64,000 bases of DNA from positions 2,480,001 through 2,544,000 of the forward strand of contig NZ_CP042596.1 of the NCBI RefSeq assembly GCF_009914315.1, given 5' to 3'. Numbering within the stretch: the first letter of the stretch is position 1; each line of letters opens with the position of its first letter. This document shows, in pieces, positions 10,052 to 18,318 of the stretch. The DNA is from Granulicella sp. WH15 (lineage in GTDB: Bacteria > Acidobacteriota > Terriglobia > Terriglobales > Acidobacteriaceae). Made by a program: the position numbers and the translations under genes. The notes under the pieces were generated by a model, which did not search any database, was not told the DNA's origin, and worked only from the letters and a program-made list of their open reading frames with translations.

Positions 10052-10135
10052 GCAGCCAGTATAGCCCGACCGGGGCGCTTGTTGAAGCATGGCCCGCGAG
10101 TGACGTATGGTGAGTGCAGCATCGGGGGTTCCGCA

Positions 10136-10687
10136 ATGAAACACAGATGGCTCGCTGTTGGTTTTCTTGGCATCGCCTGCATGGCCGCAACCGCCCAAAC
10201 GGCCGCCACTCCGATGGCCCCGATGGCCAAGGAAGAGCACGAGCACGAGCACAAGCCCACCGTGCCCTCGACCAATCTGGTCGTCACCGTCGACGGCAAG
10301 CCCGTTACCCTGACGCTCGAAGACCTGCAGAAGATGCCGCAGAAGATTGTTTCGGTCCACAACGCCCACACCAAGGCCGACGAGACATACTCGGGCGTTC
10401 CCCTCCCCGACCTGCTGGCGAAGTACGGCGTCACCACCGACGGCGAGGGAGCGCACCGCATCTACCACAGCTACCTGCGCGCCGAAGGCACGGACCACTA
10501 CTGGGTGCTCTACTCCGCCTCGGAGTTTGAGACCACGGTACATAACGCCGAGGTCATCGTGGCATTGACGCTCGACGGCAAGCCGCTGGCCGAGGATGGA
10601 CAGTTCAAGCTCGTCGCCGGGGCGGAGAAGAAGCCCGCTCGCTGGGTGCGGAATCTGGCGGCGTTGACCTTCGTTACTGTCGAGTAG
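10136..10687 (+). CDS. Secreted molybdopterin-fold (sulfite-oxidase-like) protein
   Basis: A 183-residue protein with a signal peptide (MKHRWLAVGFLGIACMAATAQ), a short His/Glu-rich stretch (KEEHEHEHKP, possible metal binding), and a domain resembling the molybdopterin-binding SUOX fold: VTVDGKPVTLTLEDLQKMP, YSGVPLPDLLAKYGV and a C-terminal ARWVRNLAALTFVTVE. No cysteine is present where catalytic sulfite oxidases ligate Mo, so catalysis is doubtful and it may only share the fold. It is divergent from nuoI with an 84-bp gap. I start it at ATG 10136, which gives a clean signal peptide. Confidence 0.68.
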   Translation: MKHRWLAVGFLGIACMAATAQTAATPMAPMAKEEHEHEHKPTVPSTNLVVTVDGKPVTLTLEDLQKMPQKIVSVHNAHTKADETYSGVPLPDLLAKYGVTTDGEGAHRIYHSYLRAEGTDHYWVLYSASEFETTVHNAEVIVALTLDGKPLAEDGQFKLVAGAEKKPARWVRNLAALTFVTVE

Positions 10688-10702
10688 AAACAAGCAACAG
10701 CA

Positions 10703-10758
10703 AGTGCGTCCTCACGCCGGACGGGCGGCACTTCGTGCCGTTCTCGACGCTTCGCGTA
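10703..10758 (-). repeat. Family B repeat, copy 1 (inverted)
   Basis: GC-rich 50-bp element containing CCGGACGGGCGGCACTTCGT and ending GACGCTTCGCG. It is the reverse complement of the copy at 11554-11606, and the pair brackets the SDR gene. Related copies lie at 29164-29217 and 35267-35320. Confidence 0.75.
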
Positions 10759-10780
10759 GGCAAGGCCTTATATTAGGCGT

Positions 10781-11551
10781 ATGAAAGTAGCCGTGATTAC
10801 TGGTGCCGCGCAAGGCATCGGACGCCGCACCGCCGAAGTCCTCGCCGCCGCCGGATACGCCGTCGCCCTCATCGACCTGCAATCCTCCGCCGCCGCCCTC
10901 GTCGCCGTCCAGACCCTCGGGGCCGAGGCCGAAGCCTTCACCGGAGACATCTCCGACGAAGCCTTCGTCACCGCCACCGCCGCCGCCGTCATCGCCCGCT
11001 GGGGCCGCGTGGACGTGCTGGTCAACAACGCGGGCATTAGCTGCATCTCTCCCGCCGAGAGCACCTCGGCTGCTCTCTATCGGCGCGTGCTCGAGGTCAA
11101 TCTCGTGGCCCCATTCCTGCTCGCCAAGGCCTTCGGCGCGACGATGCTCGAGCAGCGTTCGGGCAGCATCGTGAACATCGCCTCCATCGCGGGCCTGGTC
11201 GGCATCGGCGACCGCTCCGCCTACAACGCCTCCAAGCACGGCCTCATCGGCCTGACCCGCACGATGGCGGCGGAGTGGGGTGGCTTCGGTGTGCGTTCGA
11301 ACGCGGTCTGCCCCGGCTGGGTGAAGACCGAGATGGACGTAGCCGATCAGGCGGGCGGCGGCTACACCGACGCCGACATTACCGACCGCATCCCTATGGG
11401 CCGGTTCGCGTCGCCCGACGATATCGCCCAGGCGATCCTCTTCCTGGCCGAACCAGCGCACAGCGGCTTTATCAACGGCCAAGCCATCCCGGTCGATGGC
11501 GGCTGGACCAGCGACGGCAGCTGGCAGAGCCTGCGCCTACGCAAGCGGTAA
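10781..11551 (+). CDS. SDR-family NAD(P)-dependent oxidoreductase
   Basis: Classical short-chain dehydrogenase/reductase, 256 residues. The cofactor motif TGAAQGIG is at 7-14, NNAG at 82-85, and the catalytic Ser135, Tyr148 and Lys152 (YNASK) are all present. The C-terminal PVDGGWTS segment is typical of 3-ketoacyl- or sugar-type SDRs. An Asp after strand 2 (LIDLQ) favours NAD over NADP. The substrate is unknown. The gene stands alone between inverted family B repeats: the first ends 22 bp before its ATG and the second begins 2 bp after its stop, a cassette-like layout. Confidence 0.9.
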   Translation: MKVAVITGAAQGIGRRTAEVLAAAGYAVALIDLQSSAAALVAVQTLGAEAEAFTGDISDEAFVTATAAAVIARWGRVDVLVNNAGISCISPAESTSAALYRRVLEVNLVAPFLLAKAFGATMLEQRSGSIVNIASIAGLVGIGDRSAYNASKHGLIGLTRTMAAEWGGFGVRSNAVCPGWVKTEMDVADQAGGGYTDADITDRIPMGRFASPDDIAQAILFLAEPAHSGFINGQAIPVDGGWTSDGSWQSLRLRKR

Positions 11552-11553
11552 AA

Positions 11554-11606
11554 CGCGCAGCGTCCAGGACCGCACGAAGTGCCGCCCGTCCGGCGCAAGG
11601 ACGCAG
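11554..11606 (+). repeat. Family B repeat, copy 2
   Basis: Direct-orientation copy of the GC-rich element: CGCAGCGTCC, then CGCACGAAGTGCCGCCCGTC, then GGACGC. It starts 2 bp after the SDR stop and may form an imperfect hairpin that ends that transcript. Confidence 0.75.
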
Positions 11607-11665
11607 TTGAATTTGAAGTACTCCCCCCATCGACGATAAAACCGTCGATGAATCGGCCACCCGGC

Positions 11666-11830
11666 TGTTGCCTGTTCTTTTGGTTGTCATTCAGGAGCGA
11701 AGCGGAGGAATCTGCTGTTACCGTTGTTCTTGCTTTTGCTTCTGGGGTAGGTCCGGGCTTTAGCCCGGACATTAAAACCCTCCCCAAACGCGGGCTTCAG
11801 CCCCCGAGGTTTAGCTTTCTTATCTCGGCC
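11666..11830 (+). repeat. Family A interspersed repeat, copy 1
   Basis: Composite element. Parts in order: GGTTGTCATTCAGGAGCGAA and AGCGGAGGAATCTGCT; a short tract of TTGYYK-like hexamers (about five units here); GGGGTAGGTCCGGGCTTTAG and its palindromic continuation GCCCGGACAT; then a second hairpin, GCGGGCTTCAGCCCCCGAGG, and TTTAGCTTTCTT. Five further copies occur in the window. Confidence 0.85.
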
Positions 11831-11839
11831 ACGAATGCG

Positions 11840-11875
11840 GGCACCCCGTGCTTCAACTCTGAGACACGGGGTGCC
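11840..11875 (-). terminator. Family C hairpin after lysA
   Basis: Perfect 11-bp stem GGCACCCCGTG (11840-11850) and CACGGGGTGCC (11865-11875), 2 bp beyond the lysA stop. Sequence resembles hairpins after argS, glgX and the NtrC-type gene. Confidence 0.65.
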
Positions 11876-11877
11876 AG

Positions 11878-13149
11878 CTAAACGATCTCCGGCCCAAGCA
11901 AATCCTTCATCGTCTCCCGCCGCCGAATCACCCGCGCACCTTCCGGCTCGACCAGCACCTCCGCAGGCCGAGGCCGCGAGTTGTAATTACTGGTCAGGGT
12001 CATACCGTAAGCGCCCGCATCGAGAATCGCCAGCACATCTCCCGGCTTCGTCGTCGCCAGCTCACGATCCCTTGCGAAGAAGTCGCCCGACTCGCACACC
12101 GGCCCCACCACGTCCACCGGCTTGCGTGCGCCGCTCGTCTGCTTGACCGGCAGAATCTCATGGTGCGCCTGATATAGCGCAGGCCGGATCAGGTCGTTCA
12201 TGCCTGCGTCCGTAATGACGAAGGTCTTGTTGCCGTTCTTCTTCACATTCAGAACCGTCGTCAGCAAAGCCCCGGCCTGTGCAACCAGGAACCGTCCCGG
12301 CTCCAGCAGCAGATGCAGGTCAAGCCCCTCGGTCGCGGTCAGGACCGACTTCGCATAAGACGCCACCGCCGCCGCCGGATCAAAAGCCTTGTCAGTGTAC
12401 TCGATCCCCAACCCGCCGCCCGCGTCGATATGCGTGATCGCAATGCCGTCCTTGCGCAGTTGCCGGATCAGCTCGATCACCCGCGCCGTCGCAGCGTGGA
12501 AGGGATCGGTCGCCCGAATCTGCGAGCCGATGTGCACGCTCACGCCGGTCGGGATCAGGTACTTCGACTTGGCCGCCCGCCGATAAATCGCCCGCGCAAC
12601 CTTGATGTCGATGCCGAACTTGTGCGCGCTCAACCCGGTCGAGATGTACGGGTGCGTCTCGGCAAACACATCCGGGTTGACCCGCAGCGAGAACCGCGCC
12701 GGGATATCGAGCGGCCGCGCCCGCGACTCGAGCAGCTCCAGTTCGCTCTCGGACTCCACGTTGAAGAGCAGAATATCGGCCTGAAGCGCGGCATCGATCT
12801 CAAAAACCTGCTTGCCCACGCCCGCGAAGACGGTCTTGCGCAGGGCGGGTTTGTGCGCCTTCGCAATCCTCGTCAGCTCCCCGCCCGAGACGATATCGAA
12901 GCCGCTTCCGGCTTTACCCAGCAACCTCAGCAGAGCCAAAGACGAGTTCGCCTTCACCGCGTAGCAGATCGTATGCGGCACCGCGGCGAAGGCCTGCTCG
13001 AACATCGCAAGCCGCCCCAGCAGGTGCTCACTCGAGTAGACGTAGAGCGGGGTTCCATGCTCGGCCGCCAGCTCGGCCAGTGAGGCATCATCACAGCACA
13101 ACGTACGGTTCTTGTAGCCAAAAGGACGTGCATTCAACGGCTTCAACAT
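11878..13149 (-). CDS. lysA: Diaminopimelate decarboxylase
   Basis: Last step of lysine synthesis: PLP-dependent decarboxylation of meso-diaminopimelate in the cytoplasm. The product has about 423 residues. The PLP lysine is in CYAVKANSS; the HIGSQI, glycine-rich GGGLGIEY and EPGR(F) phosphate-binding segments and the GPVCESGDFFA substrate loop are all visible. I start at ATG 13149; an in-frame TTG at 13158 that overlaps the TGA of the upstream gene would add three residues. It follows the PspC-type gene almost without gap, implying coupling. A terminator-like hairpin follows its stop. Confidence 0.95.
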   Translation of the reverse strand: MLKPLNARPFGYKNRTLCCDDASLAELAAEHGTPLYVYSSEHLLGRLAMFEQAFAAVPHTICYAVKANSSLALLRLLGKAGSGFDIVSGGELTRIAKAHKPALRKTVFAGVGKQVFEIDAALQADILLFNVESESELELLESRARPLDIPARFSLRVNPDVFAETHPYISTGLSAHKFGIDIKVARAIYRRAAKSKYLIPTGVSVHIGSQIRATDPFHAATARVIELIRQLRKDGIAITHIDAGGGLGIEYTDKAFDPAAAVASYAKSVLTATEGLDLHLLLEPGRFLVAQAGALLTTVLNVKKNGNKTFVITDAGMNDLIRPALYQAHHEILPVKQTSGARKPVDVVGPVCESGDFFARDRELATTKPGDVLAILDAGAYGMTLTSNYNSRPRPAEVLVEPEGARVIRRRETMKDLLGPEIV

Positions 13150-13154
13150 CTTCT

Positions 13155-13484
13155 TCAAGCGGCAACACCCTGCTGATGGCTCGTGCCATCGGTTAGTTCA
13201 TACGGAGCCTCGGGCATCAGCACCCAAGCACCCAGGTAAGCCAGCAGACCGCAGCCTGAGGTCATCAGCGCAATTACAACCGTCAAGATCCGCACCAGCG
13301 TCAGGTCCCAGCCGAAGTGCAGCGCGATCCCCGCGCAGACCCCGGCGATCATCCTCGGATGCCGCGGCCGCGTCAGGCGGGCCTGTTGCTGGAAGCTCTC
13401 CTGCCGACGGCCGATCGCCGCGCCGCAGTGAGAGCAGAAGTTCGAGTCCGGAACAACCTGTTTTCCGCAATGAGAGCAATACAT
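13155..13484 (-). CDS. Zinc-ribbon PspC-domain membrane protein
   Basis: A 109-residue protein with an N-terminal double zinc ribbon (MYCSHCGKQVVPDSNFCSHCG, Cys3, Cys6, Cys18, Cys21), a basic linker, then a PspC domain: RMIAGVCAGIALHFGWDLTLVRI, a membrane helix rich in Val, Leu and Ala, and WVLMPEAP. PspC proteins sense or respond to inner-membrane stress in phage-shock systems; no pspA or pspB lies nearby, so that role is inference. Start ATG 13484 has GGAGG 8 nt upstream. Its TGA overlaps the possible TTG start of lysA. Confidence 0.88.
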   Translation of the reverse strand: MYCSHCGKQVVPDSNFCSHCGAAIGRRQESFQQQARLTRPRHPRMIAGVCAGIALHFGWDLTLVRILTVVIALMTSGCGLLAYLGAWVLMPEAPYELTDGTSHQQGVAA

Positions 13485-13671
13485 GAGGTAAACCTCCGCG
13501 AGATTAAGTGTGCCACATCTACTGGCTTCAATCAGATACGAGCCTCTCCCGGCAACGGTTCCCATTATTTTGAGTCCCCGGCGGCGGAAGCTACGTCATA
13601 TCGTCATCGAACGCCGAGAACCAGCTACAATCAGAGTGTTCGCAGAGATTTTTCCCCCGGAGGGACTTGCA

Positions 13672-14097
13672 ATGTATCCAGAGATTATGGTGATTCCAAT
13701 GCGCGAGGAGCTTACCCGCGCAGGCGTGGCAGAGGCCCGCACAGCGGCAGACGTAGACGCGGCTATCGCGCAGCCCGGCACGACGATGCTGGTCGTCAAC
13801 TCGATCTGCGGCTGCGCCGCCGGTAAGATGCGCCCCGGCGTCCGCCTGGCCATGCAGCACGGCACCAAGCCCGATCACGCCGTCACTGTCTTCGCCGGAC
13901 AGGACCGCGACGCGACCGAGCGTGCCCGCAGCTACTTCGCCGGACACCCGCCGACCTCGCCCGCCATCGCCATCCTGCGCGACGGCCAGTTGGTCTACCT
14001 GATGCAGCGCTCGGCCATCGAGACCTCGACCGCCCCGGCGATCGCCCAGGAGCTGGCCCGCGCCTTCGACGCCTACTGCGCCCCGGCCAACGCCTAA
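13672..14097 (+). CDS. Bacilliredoxin (BrxA/BrxB family)
   Basis: Bacilliredoxins remove bacillithiol from S-bacillithiolated proteins under oxidative stress. The 141-residue product has the hallmark Cys-Gly-Cys active site at residues 46-48 (VVNSICGCAAGKMRPG), the family N-terminus MYPEIMVIPMREELTRAGV and conserved FAGQDRDATERAR and GHPPTSPAIAIL segments. GGAGGG lies 8 nt before ATG 13672. It predicts that this organism makes bacillithiol or a similar thiol. It is monocistronic, closed by a strong UUCG-loop terminator. Confidence 0.93.
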   Translation: MYPEIMVIPMREELTRAGVAEARTAADVDAAIAQPGTTMLVVNSICGCAAGKMRPGVRLAMQHGTKPDHAVTVFAGQDRDATERARSYFAGHPPTSPAIAILRDGQLVYLMQRSAIETSTAPAIAQELARAFDAYCAPANA

Positions 14098-14119
14098 GCA
14101 TCGGCCACGCAAAACCACA

Positions 14120-14156
14120 CAAGGGTGAGGACTTCGGTTCTCACCCTTGGTTTTTT
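14120..14156 (+). terminator. Rho-independent terminator with UUCG tetraloop
   Basis: Stem 14120-14132 (CAAGGGTGAGGAC) and 14137-14149 (GTTCTCACCCTTG) around loop TTCG, with one G-U pair, then TTTTTT at 14151-14156. It lies 22 bp after the bacilliredoxin stop. Confidence 0.9.
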
Positions 14157-14211
14157 AACCGCTGCCGTAAGGAAATCCCCCGGTTCTGCCGATAGAGGCG
14201 ACAGGATAACC

Positions 14212-15120
14212 ATGTCGACCTCTCCTCGCGATCTCCGGGAATCCCCTTACGTCCTCCGCGGCCCCGCCTCCGCCGGTCTGCTCCCCCTGGTGGGCGAGAG
14301 CCCTGGAGCACGGCAGCTTCGCCAACAGATCCAGCGCATCGCCCCGTACTATCGCCGCGCCCTCATCATGGGCGAGCCGGGCACCGGCAAGGAGCAGGTG
14401 GCCCGCAGGCTCCACGCCCTCAGCCCCAGCGCTTCGGCAGCCTTCGTTGCCTGCTCCGCCACCCACCTGGCCGAGAACGGCAGCGCGCTCGAAGCCGCCC
14501 GCCAGGGCACCCTCTTCGTCGAAGACGTCGGCAGCCTCTCGCTCCCCTTGCAGGACAGCCTGATGCGCTGCCTGCTCGATCTCGAGCGCCGGGTGCGGTC
14601 CCGGCAGGCCGAGACGCGCCTCATCGCCGCCAGCCACTCCGACCTGAAGCGCCTGACGGCCACCGGACGGTTTCGCCAAGACCTCCATAACTGCATCTCG
14701 GTCGTAGAGCTGCGGCTACAGCCCCTGCGCGAGCGGCCCGAAGACCTTGAGGCGATCCTCGACCTCTGCCTGAGCCTCACTCCCCCCCAGTTAGCTCTAG
14801 CCCCTGCCGCCCGTGCTCGCCTCAGATCCTACAACTGGCCGGGCAACCTACGAGAGCTGGAGGAGACAGTCTCAGCCGCCGCCACCAAAGCCGCTGAGAG
14901 CGGAGCCCCCTTCATCGACGTCGAGCATCTGCCGGAGCTGAGCGAGAGCGTCCCCCCCTCTATCCAGCCCAGCGAGCCGCCGCCCGTGGACCGGCTCGAC
15001 GACGTGATGCGACGTCATGTGATGGAGGTGCTCTCACGCTGCGCGGGCAACAAGCTTAAGGCAGCCGAACTGCTCGGCATCAGCCGCTCCACCCTCTACC
15101 GGATGCTCGACGGCTCTTAG
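14212..15120 (+). CDS. AAA+ ATPase with Fis-type HTH, sigma-54 activator-like but lacking GAFTGA
   Basis: A 302-residue protein shaped like a short bacterial enhancer-binding protein without a sensor domain. Walker A GEPGTGKE is at 54-61, Walker B LFVED at 101-105, then sensor I (RLIAASHSDL), the YNWPGNLRELE sensor II region and a C-terminal Fis helix-turn-helix (NKLKAAELLGISRSTLYRML). Only about 19 residues separate strand 2 from Walker B, so the ELFGHEKGAFTGA loop that contacts sigma-54 is absent. It probably cannot open sigma-54 promoters by the standard route and may be a DNA-binding ATPase or repressor. ATG 14212 is chosen as start; a longer open frame exists upstream. Confidence 0.8.
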   Translation: MSTSPRDLRESPYVLRGPASAGLLPLVGESPGARQLRQQIQRIAPYYRRALIMGEPGTGKEQVARRLHALSPSASAAFVACSATHLAENGSALEAARQGTLFVEDVGSLSLPLQDSLMRCLLDLERRVRSRQAETRLIAASHSDLKRLTATGRFRQDLHNCISVVELRLQPLRERPEDLEAILDLCLSLTPPQLALAPAARARLRSYNWPGNLRELEETVSAAATKAAESGAPFIDVEHLPELSESVPPSIQPSEPPPVDRLDDVMRRHVMEVLSRCAGNKLKAAELLGISRSTLYRMLDGS

Positions 15121-15157
15121 CGCGGCCATCTTCCCCGACAGGGCTTATCCTTGCAAC

Positions 15158-16960
15158 ATGACGTCTGTTCGATTCACCCTCCCCACCGCATCCATGAGGC
15201 GCGCCCTCACCACCGGTCTTCTCGCCCTCTGCATCTCCAGCCCCGTGCTTGCCCAAACCGCCTCCGTGCAGGAGCGCAGCGCCGCCCTCTCCAGCCTCTT
15301 CAAGGAGATGTGGGAGGACCAGCTCAAGCACTCGCCCGAGTTCGCCTCCTCCATCGGCGACCGCCGCTGGAACGACCAGCTCTCCGACCTCTCGCCCCGC
15401 GCCTTCAACGACCAGCTCTCGCGCAACCGCGCCTTCCTCACCCGGCTCGCCGCCATCGACACCACTGGCCTCTCCGACCAGGAGAAGCTCTCGGTCGAGC
15501 TGATGGAGCGCTCTATCGCCGAAGAAGAAGAGAGCGCCCGCTTCAAGGAGTGGGAGATGCCCGTCAACCAGTTCCACGGCATCCACACCGACCTGCCCGG
15601 CATGGTCGACTCCCTCCCCTTCGATACCGCCAAGGACTACGACGACTACATCGCCCGCCTGCACAAGATCCCCACCCAGATCCGCCAGACGACCGAGAAC
15701 ATGATGCTCGGCATCGACGAGCACCGAACCCAGCCCGCCTTCCTGCTGGAAAAAGTTCTCGATCAGGTCAACAATCTGGCCAGCCAGAAGCCCGCCGACA
15801 GCGCCTTCGCCCTGCCGCTCAAGAAGTTCCCCAAGACCGTCTCCGCCGCCGAGCAGAAGCGCATCACCGAGTCCATGCTGGCCGCCATCGAGGATGACGT
15901 TCTGCCCGCCTACGCCCGCTTCGGCCGCTTTATGAAGGCGCAGGCCATCCCCGCCGGACGCAAGGACCCCGGCGTCGGCGCGCTGCCCGACGGCGACGCC
16001 TACTACGCCTTCCTTGTCCGCCAGAGCACCACGCTGAACAAGACGCCCGCCGAGATTCACCAGATCGGCGTGGACGAGGTGAAGCGCGACGAGGCCGAGA
16101 TGCTCGTCATCGCCAAGAAGCTCGGCTTCTCCGACCTCAAGACCCTCTCGGCGTCGATCAAGACCAACCCCAAGCTGCACCCCACCTCCGGCGAGGCCCT
16201 GCTCGACCTCTACCGCCACTACGAGGGCCAGATGCAGCCGCGCCTGCCCGAGCTGTTCGGTCGCTTGCCCAAGGCTCCTCTCGAGGTCGTAGAGATGCCC
16301 AAGTACATCCAGAGCGGGCAGGCCGCCGCCTGGTACGCAGAGGGCACGCCCGACGGCAGCCGTCCGGGCCGCATCAACATCAACACCTACGAGTTCGCCA
16401 CGCGCTCGCTGGCCGCAGCCGAGGCCGTCGCCTACCACGAGGGCATCCCCGGCCATCACCTTCAAATCTCCATCGCGCAGGAGGTCACCGGCCTGCCCGA
16501 GTTCCGCAAGTACCTCGGCTACACGGCCTTTGTCGAGGGCTGGGCGCTCTACTCCGAGCGGCTGGGCAAGGAGATCGGCTTCTACCAGGACCCGTACAGC
16601 GACTATGGCCGTCTTGAGGGCGATATCTGGCGCGCCATCCGGCTGGTGGTCGATACCGGCGTCCACTCGCAGCACTGGACCCGCCAGCAGATGGTCGATT
16701 ACTTCCACGACCACTCAGCCATCGACGAGACCAACGTGCAGGCCGAGGTGGACCGCTACATCGCGTGGCCGGGACAGGCTCTCGGCTACAAGATGGGCCA
16801 GCTAAAAATCCTTGAGCTGCGTGCCCGCGCCAAACAGGCCCTCGGAACCAACTTCGACCTCAAGGCCTTCCATGACTTCGTCATCGACTCCGGCGCACTG
16901 CCGATGGACGTCCTCGACACCCGCGCCGACGCCTGGATCAAGTCCCAGACCAAGAAGTAA
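15158..16960 (+). CDS. DUF885-family secreted metallo-hydrolase
   Basis: A 600-residue protein with an N-terminal signal (RRALTTGLLALCISSPVLAQ) and the DUF885 body. The conserved HEGIPGHHLQ motif (His427 onward, HExxPGHH) is the presumed zinc-binding site of a peptidase-like enzyme, followed by the typical FVEGWALYSERLGKEIG and ATRQQMVDYF-like segments near the C-terminus. Members are annotated as uncharacterised lipoproteins or peptidases, and the substrate is not known. The gene is monocistronic with a 15-bp perfect hairpin after the stop. A second in-frame ATG 12 codons in, before the signal core, is an alternative start. Confidence 0.88.
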   Translation: MTSVRFTLPTASMRRALTTGLLALCISSPVLAQTASVQERSAALSSLFKEMWEDQLKHSPEFASSIGDRRWNDQLSDLSPRAFNDQLSRNRAFLTRLAAIDTTGLSDQEKLSVELMERSIAEEEESARFKEWEMPVNQFHGIHTDLPGMVDSLPFDTAKDYDDYIARLHKIPTQIRQTTENMMLGIDEHRTQPAFLLEKVLDQVNNLASQKPADSAFALPLKKFPKTVSAAEQKRITESMLAAIEDDVLPAYARFGRFMKAQAIPAGRKDPGVGALPDGDAYYAFLVRQSTTLNKTPAEIHQIGVDEVKRDEAEMLVIAKKLGFSDLKTLSASIKTNPKLHPTSGEALLDLYRHYEGQMQPRLPELFGRLPKAPLEVVEMPKYIQSGQAAAWYAEGTPDGSRPGRININTYEFATRSLAAAEAVAYHEGIPGHHLQISIAQEVTGLPEFRKYLGYTAFVEGWALYSERLGKEIGFYQDPYSDYGRLEGDIWRAIRLVVDTGVHSQHWTRQQMVDYFHDHSAIDETNVQAEVDRYIAWPGQALGYKMGQLKILELRARAKQALGTNFDLKAFHDFVIDSGALPMDVLDTRADAWIKSQTKK

Positions 16961-16970
16961 CTCTTACAAA

Positions 16971-17018
16971 CACCCTCAAAGCCGCACAAGATCGCGGCTT
17001 TGAGGGTGTTTTGCTTTT
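16971..17018 (+). terminator. Terminator after DUF885 gene
   Basis: Perfect 15-bp stem CACCCTCAAAGCCGC (16971-16985) and GCGGCTTTGAGGGTG (16994-17008), followed by a T-rich TTTTGCTTTT. Confidence 0.88.
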
Positions 17019-17178
17019 GTCTTTGCGATATAGAACCGAACAGACAAGCTCTGCCGTTGCTGTCGCACTTGCTCTTGCTTCTGCTGTTGTTTTTGCTTCT
17101 AGGGTAGGTCCGGGCTTTAGCCCGGACATTTACGACCTGCACAAATGCGGGCTTTAGCCCCCGAGGTATGCTTTCTTC
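17011..17178 (+). repeat. Family A interspersed repeat, copy 2 (diverged 5' part)
   Basis: The hexamer tract (about nine TTGCTK-like units), GTCCGGGCTTTAGCCCGGAC and the GCGGGCTTTAGCCCCCGAGG hairpin are intact, but the CATTCAGGAGCGAAGCGGAG block seen in other copies is missing and replaced by unrelated sequence. Confidence 0.8.
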
Positions 17179-17224
17179 ACCTTCGGCACGATCCCTCCTT
17201 CACGCCGTCTGGTAGCCTTTCAAC

Positions 17225-18079
17225 ATGAACGAAACAGGATACGAAGCAGCAGTTCCCGCGCCCCTGATGCCCGGCGTGCGCGTAGCGGTTCTGGGAGCCG
17301 GTAAGATGGGCGGCATCCTCCTCCAGGCCTTCCTCCGCAATAACCTGCTGGCCGCCGACCAGATCATCGCCACGGTCCAGCACCCGGACCGCGCCCTGGC
17401 CATGTCCGCGCAGTACGGCGTCGAGACCACCACCGATAACCTCGCCGCGGCCCAGTTCGCCGACGTCATCATCCTCGGCGTCAAGCCGACTCAGGTTCCG
17501 GCGCTGCTCGCCACCATTAAGCCCGCGCTGACGCCCGAGAAGATCATCATCTCCATCGCCGCCTCGGTCACGGTCGGCTCCATCGAGGCCGCCGCCGGGT
17601 GTGAGCTGGCAGTCGTCCGCGCCATGCCTAATACACCGTCCATGCTCTCCGCCGGTATGACCGCCCTCTGCGGCGGCCGCTTCTGCTCGGTCGAGCAGAT
17701 GACCATCGCCCAGCGCATGTTCAACACCGTCGGCCGCACCGTCGTGGTGGACGAGAAGCACATGGACGCGGTCACGGGCCTCTCCGGCTCCGGCCCGGCC
17801 TTCCTCTACATCATCATCGAGGCGTTGGCCGAAGCTGGCGTCAACGTGGGCCTGCCCCGTGACGTGGCCACGCTCCTCGCCGCCCAGACCACCCTCGGCT
17901 CGGCCCGCATGGTGCTCGAGACCGGCTACCACCCCGCGCTGCTCAAGGACGCCGTCACGACGCCCGCAGGCTGCACGGTCGATGGCATCCTCGAACTCGA
18001 AGAGGGCGGTCTGCGCGTCACCCTCATCAAGGCTGTCAAGCGAGCCACCCAGCGGGCAAAGGAGCTCGCCGCAGGGTAA
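17225..18079 (+). CDS. proC: Pyrroline-5-carboxylate reductase
   Basis: Last step of proline synthesis: NAD(P)H-dependent reduction of 1-pyrroline-5-carboxylate. The 284-residue product starts with a Rossmann motif VAVLGAGKMG, has the VILGVKPTQV and VVRAMPNTP segments, and the signature DAVTGLSGSGPAFLYIIIEAL in the C-terminal dimerisation domain, followed by DAVTTPAGCTVDGILELEEGG. All hallmark residues are present and length is normal. It is preceded by a family A repeat and separated from ctaA by 239 bp, so it is probably monocistronic. Confidence 0.96.
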   Translation: MNETGYEAAVPAPLMPGVRVAVLGAGKMGGILLQAFLRNNLLAADQIIATVQHPDRALAMSAQYGVETTTDNLAAAQFADVIILGVKPTQVPALLATIKPALTPEKIIISIAASVTVGSIEAAAGCELAVVRAMPNTPSMLSAGMTALCGGRFCSVEQMTIAQRMFNTVGRTVVVDEKHMDAVTGLSGSGPAFLYIIIEALAEAGVNVGLPRDVATLLAAQTTLGSARMVLETGYHPALLKDAVTTPAGCTVDGILELEEGGLRVTLIKAVKRATQRAKELAAG

Positions 18080-18191
18080 AGAGAGCAAGGCGAAACGGGG
18101 AAAAAGGGATAAAAAGGATAAGAGGGATTGTCCTTGCCTACCCAGAGAAAAGCCTTGCACGGATAAGAACGATAAGAACCAAGAGGCACGG

Positions 18192-18236
18192 ATAAGAGCG
18201 GAACTCAAGCCATGAGGCTCCGCTTTGATCCGCGCC
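18192..18236. repeat. Imperfect hairpin between proC and ctaA
   Basis: CGGATAAGAGCGGA (18192-18205) pairs with TCCGCTTTGATCCG (around 18221-18234). The flanks repeat GGATAA and ACGGATAAG several times; a similar CGGATAA-rich hairpin lies near 23300-23395. Possibly a terminator remnant or a decayed small repeat. Confidence 0.4.
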
Positions 18237-18318
18237 TCTTCCCCTTTTTATCCGTGGTATTCCTTGTTGTGCTCCACGTCACAGCGTCCCTCTCCATGAA
18301 GAGGTCTAGAATATCCCC

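Larger units (their letters stand above)
11552..11877. other. Repeat-filled intergenic stretch
   Basis: About 325 bp between the convergent SDR and lysA genes. It is built almost wholly of repeats: family B at 11554-11606, family A at 11666-11830 and a family C hairpin at 11840-11875. No gene seen. Confidence 0.8.

Noticed and set aside
15080..16714. Reverse ORF of 544 residues
   Set aside because: Antisense of the DUF885 gene; Gly/Val/Asp/Leu-rich, no family features.
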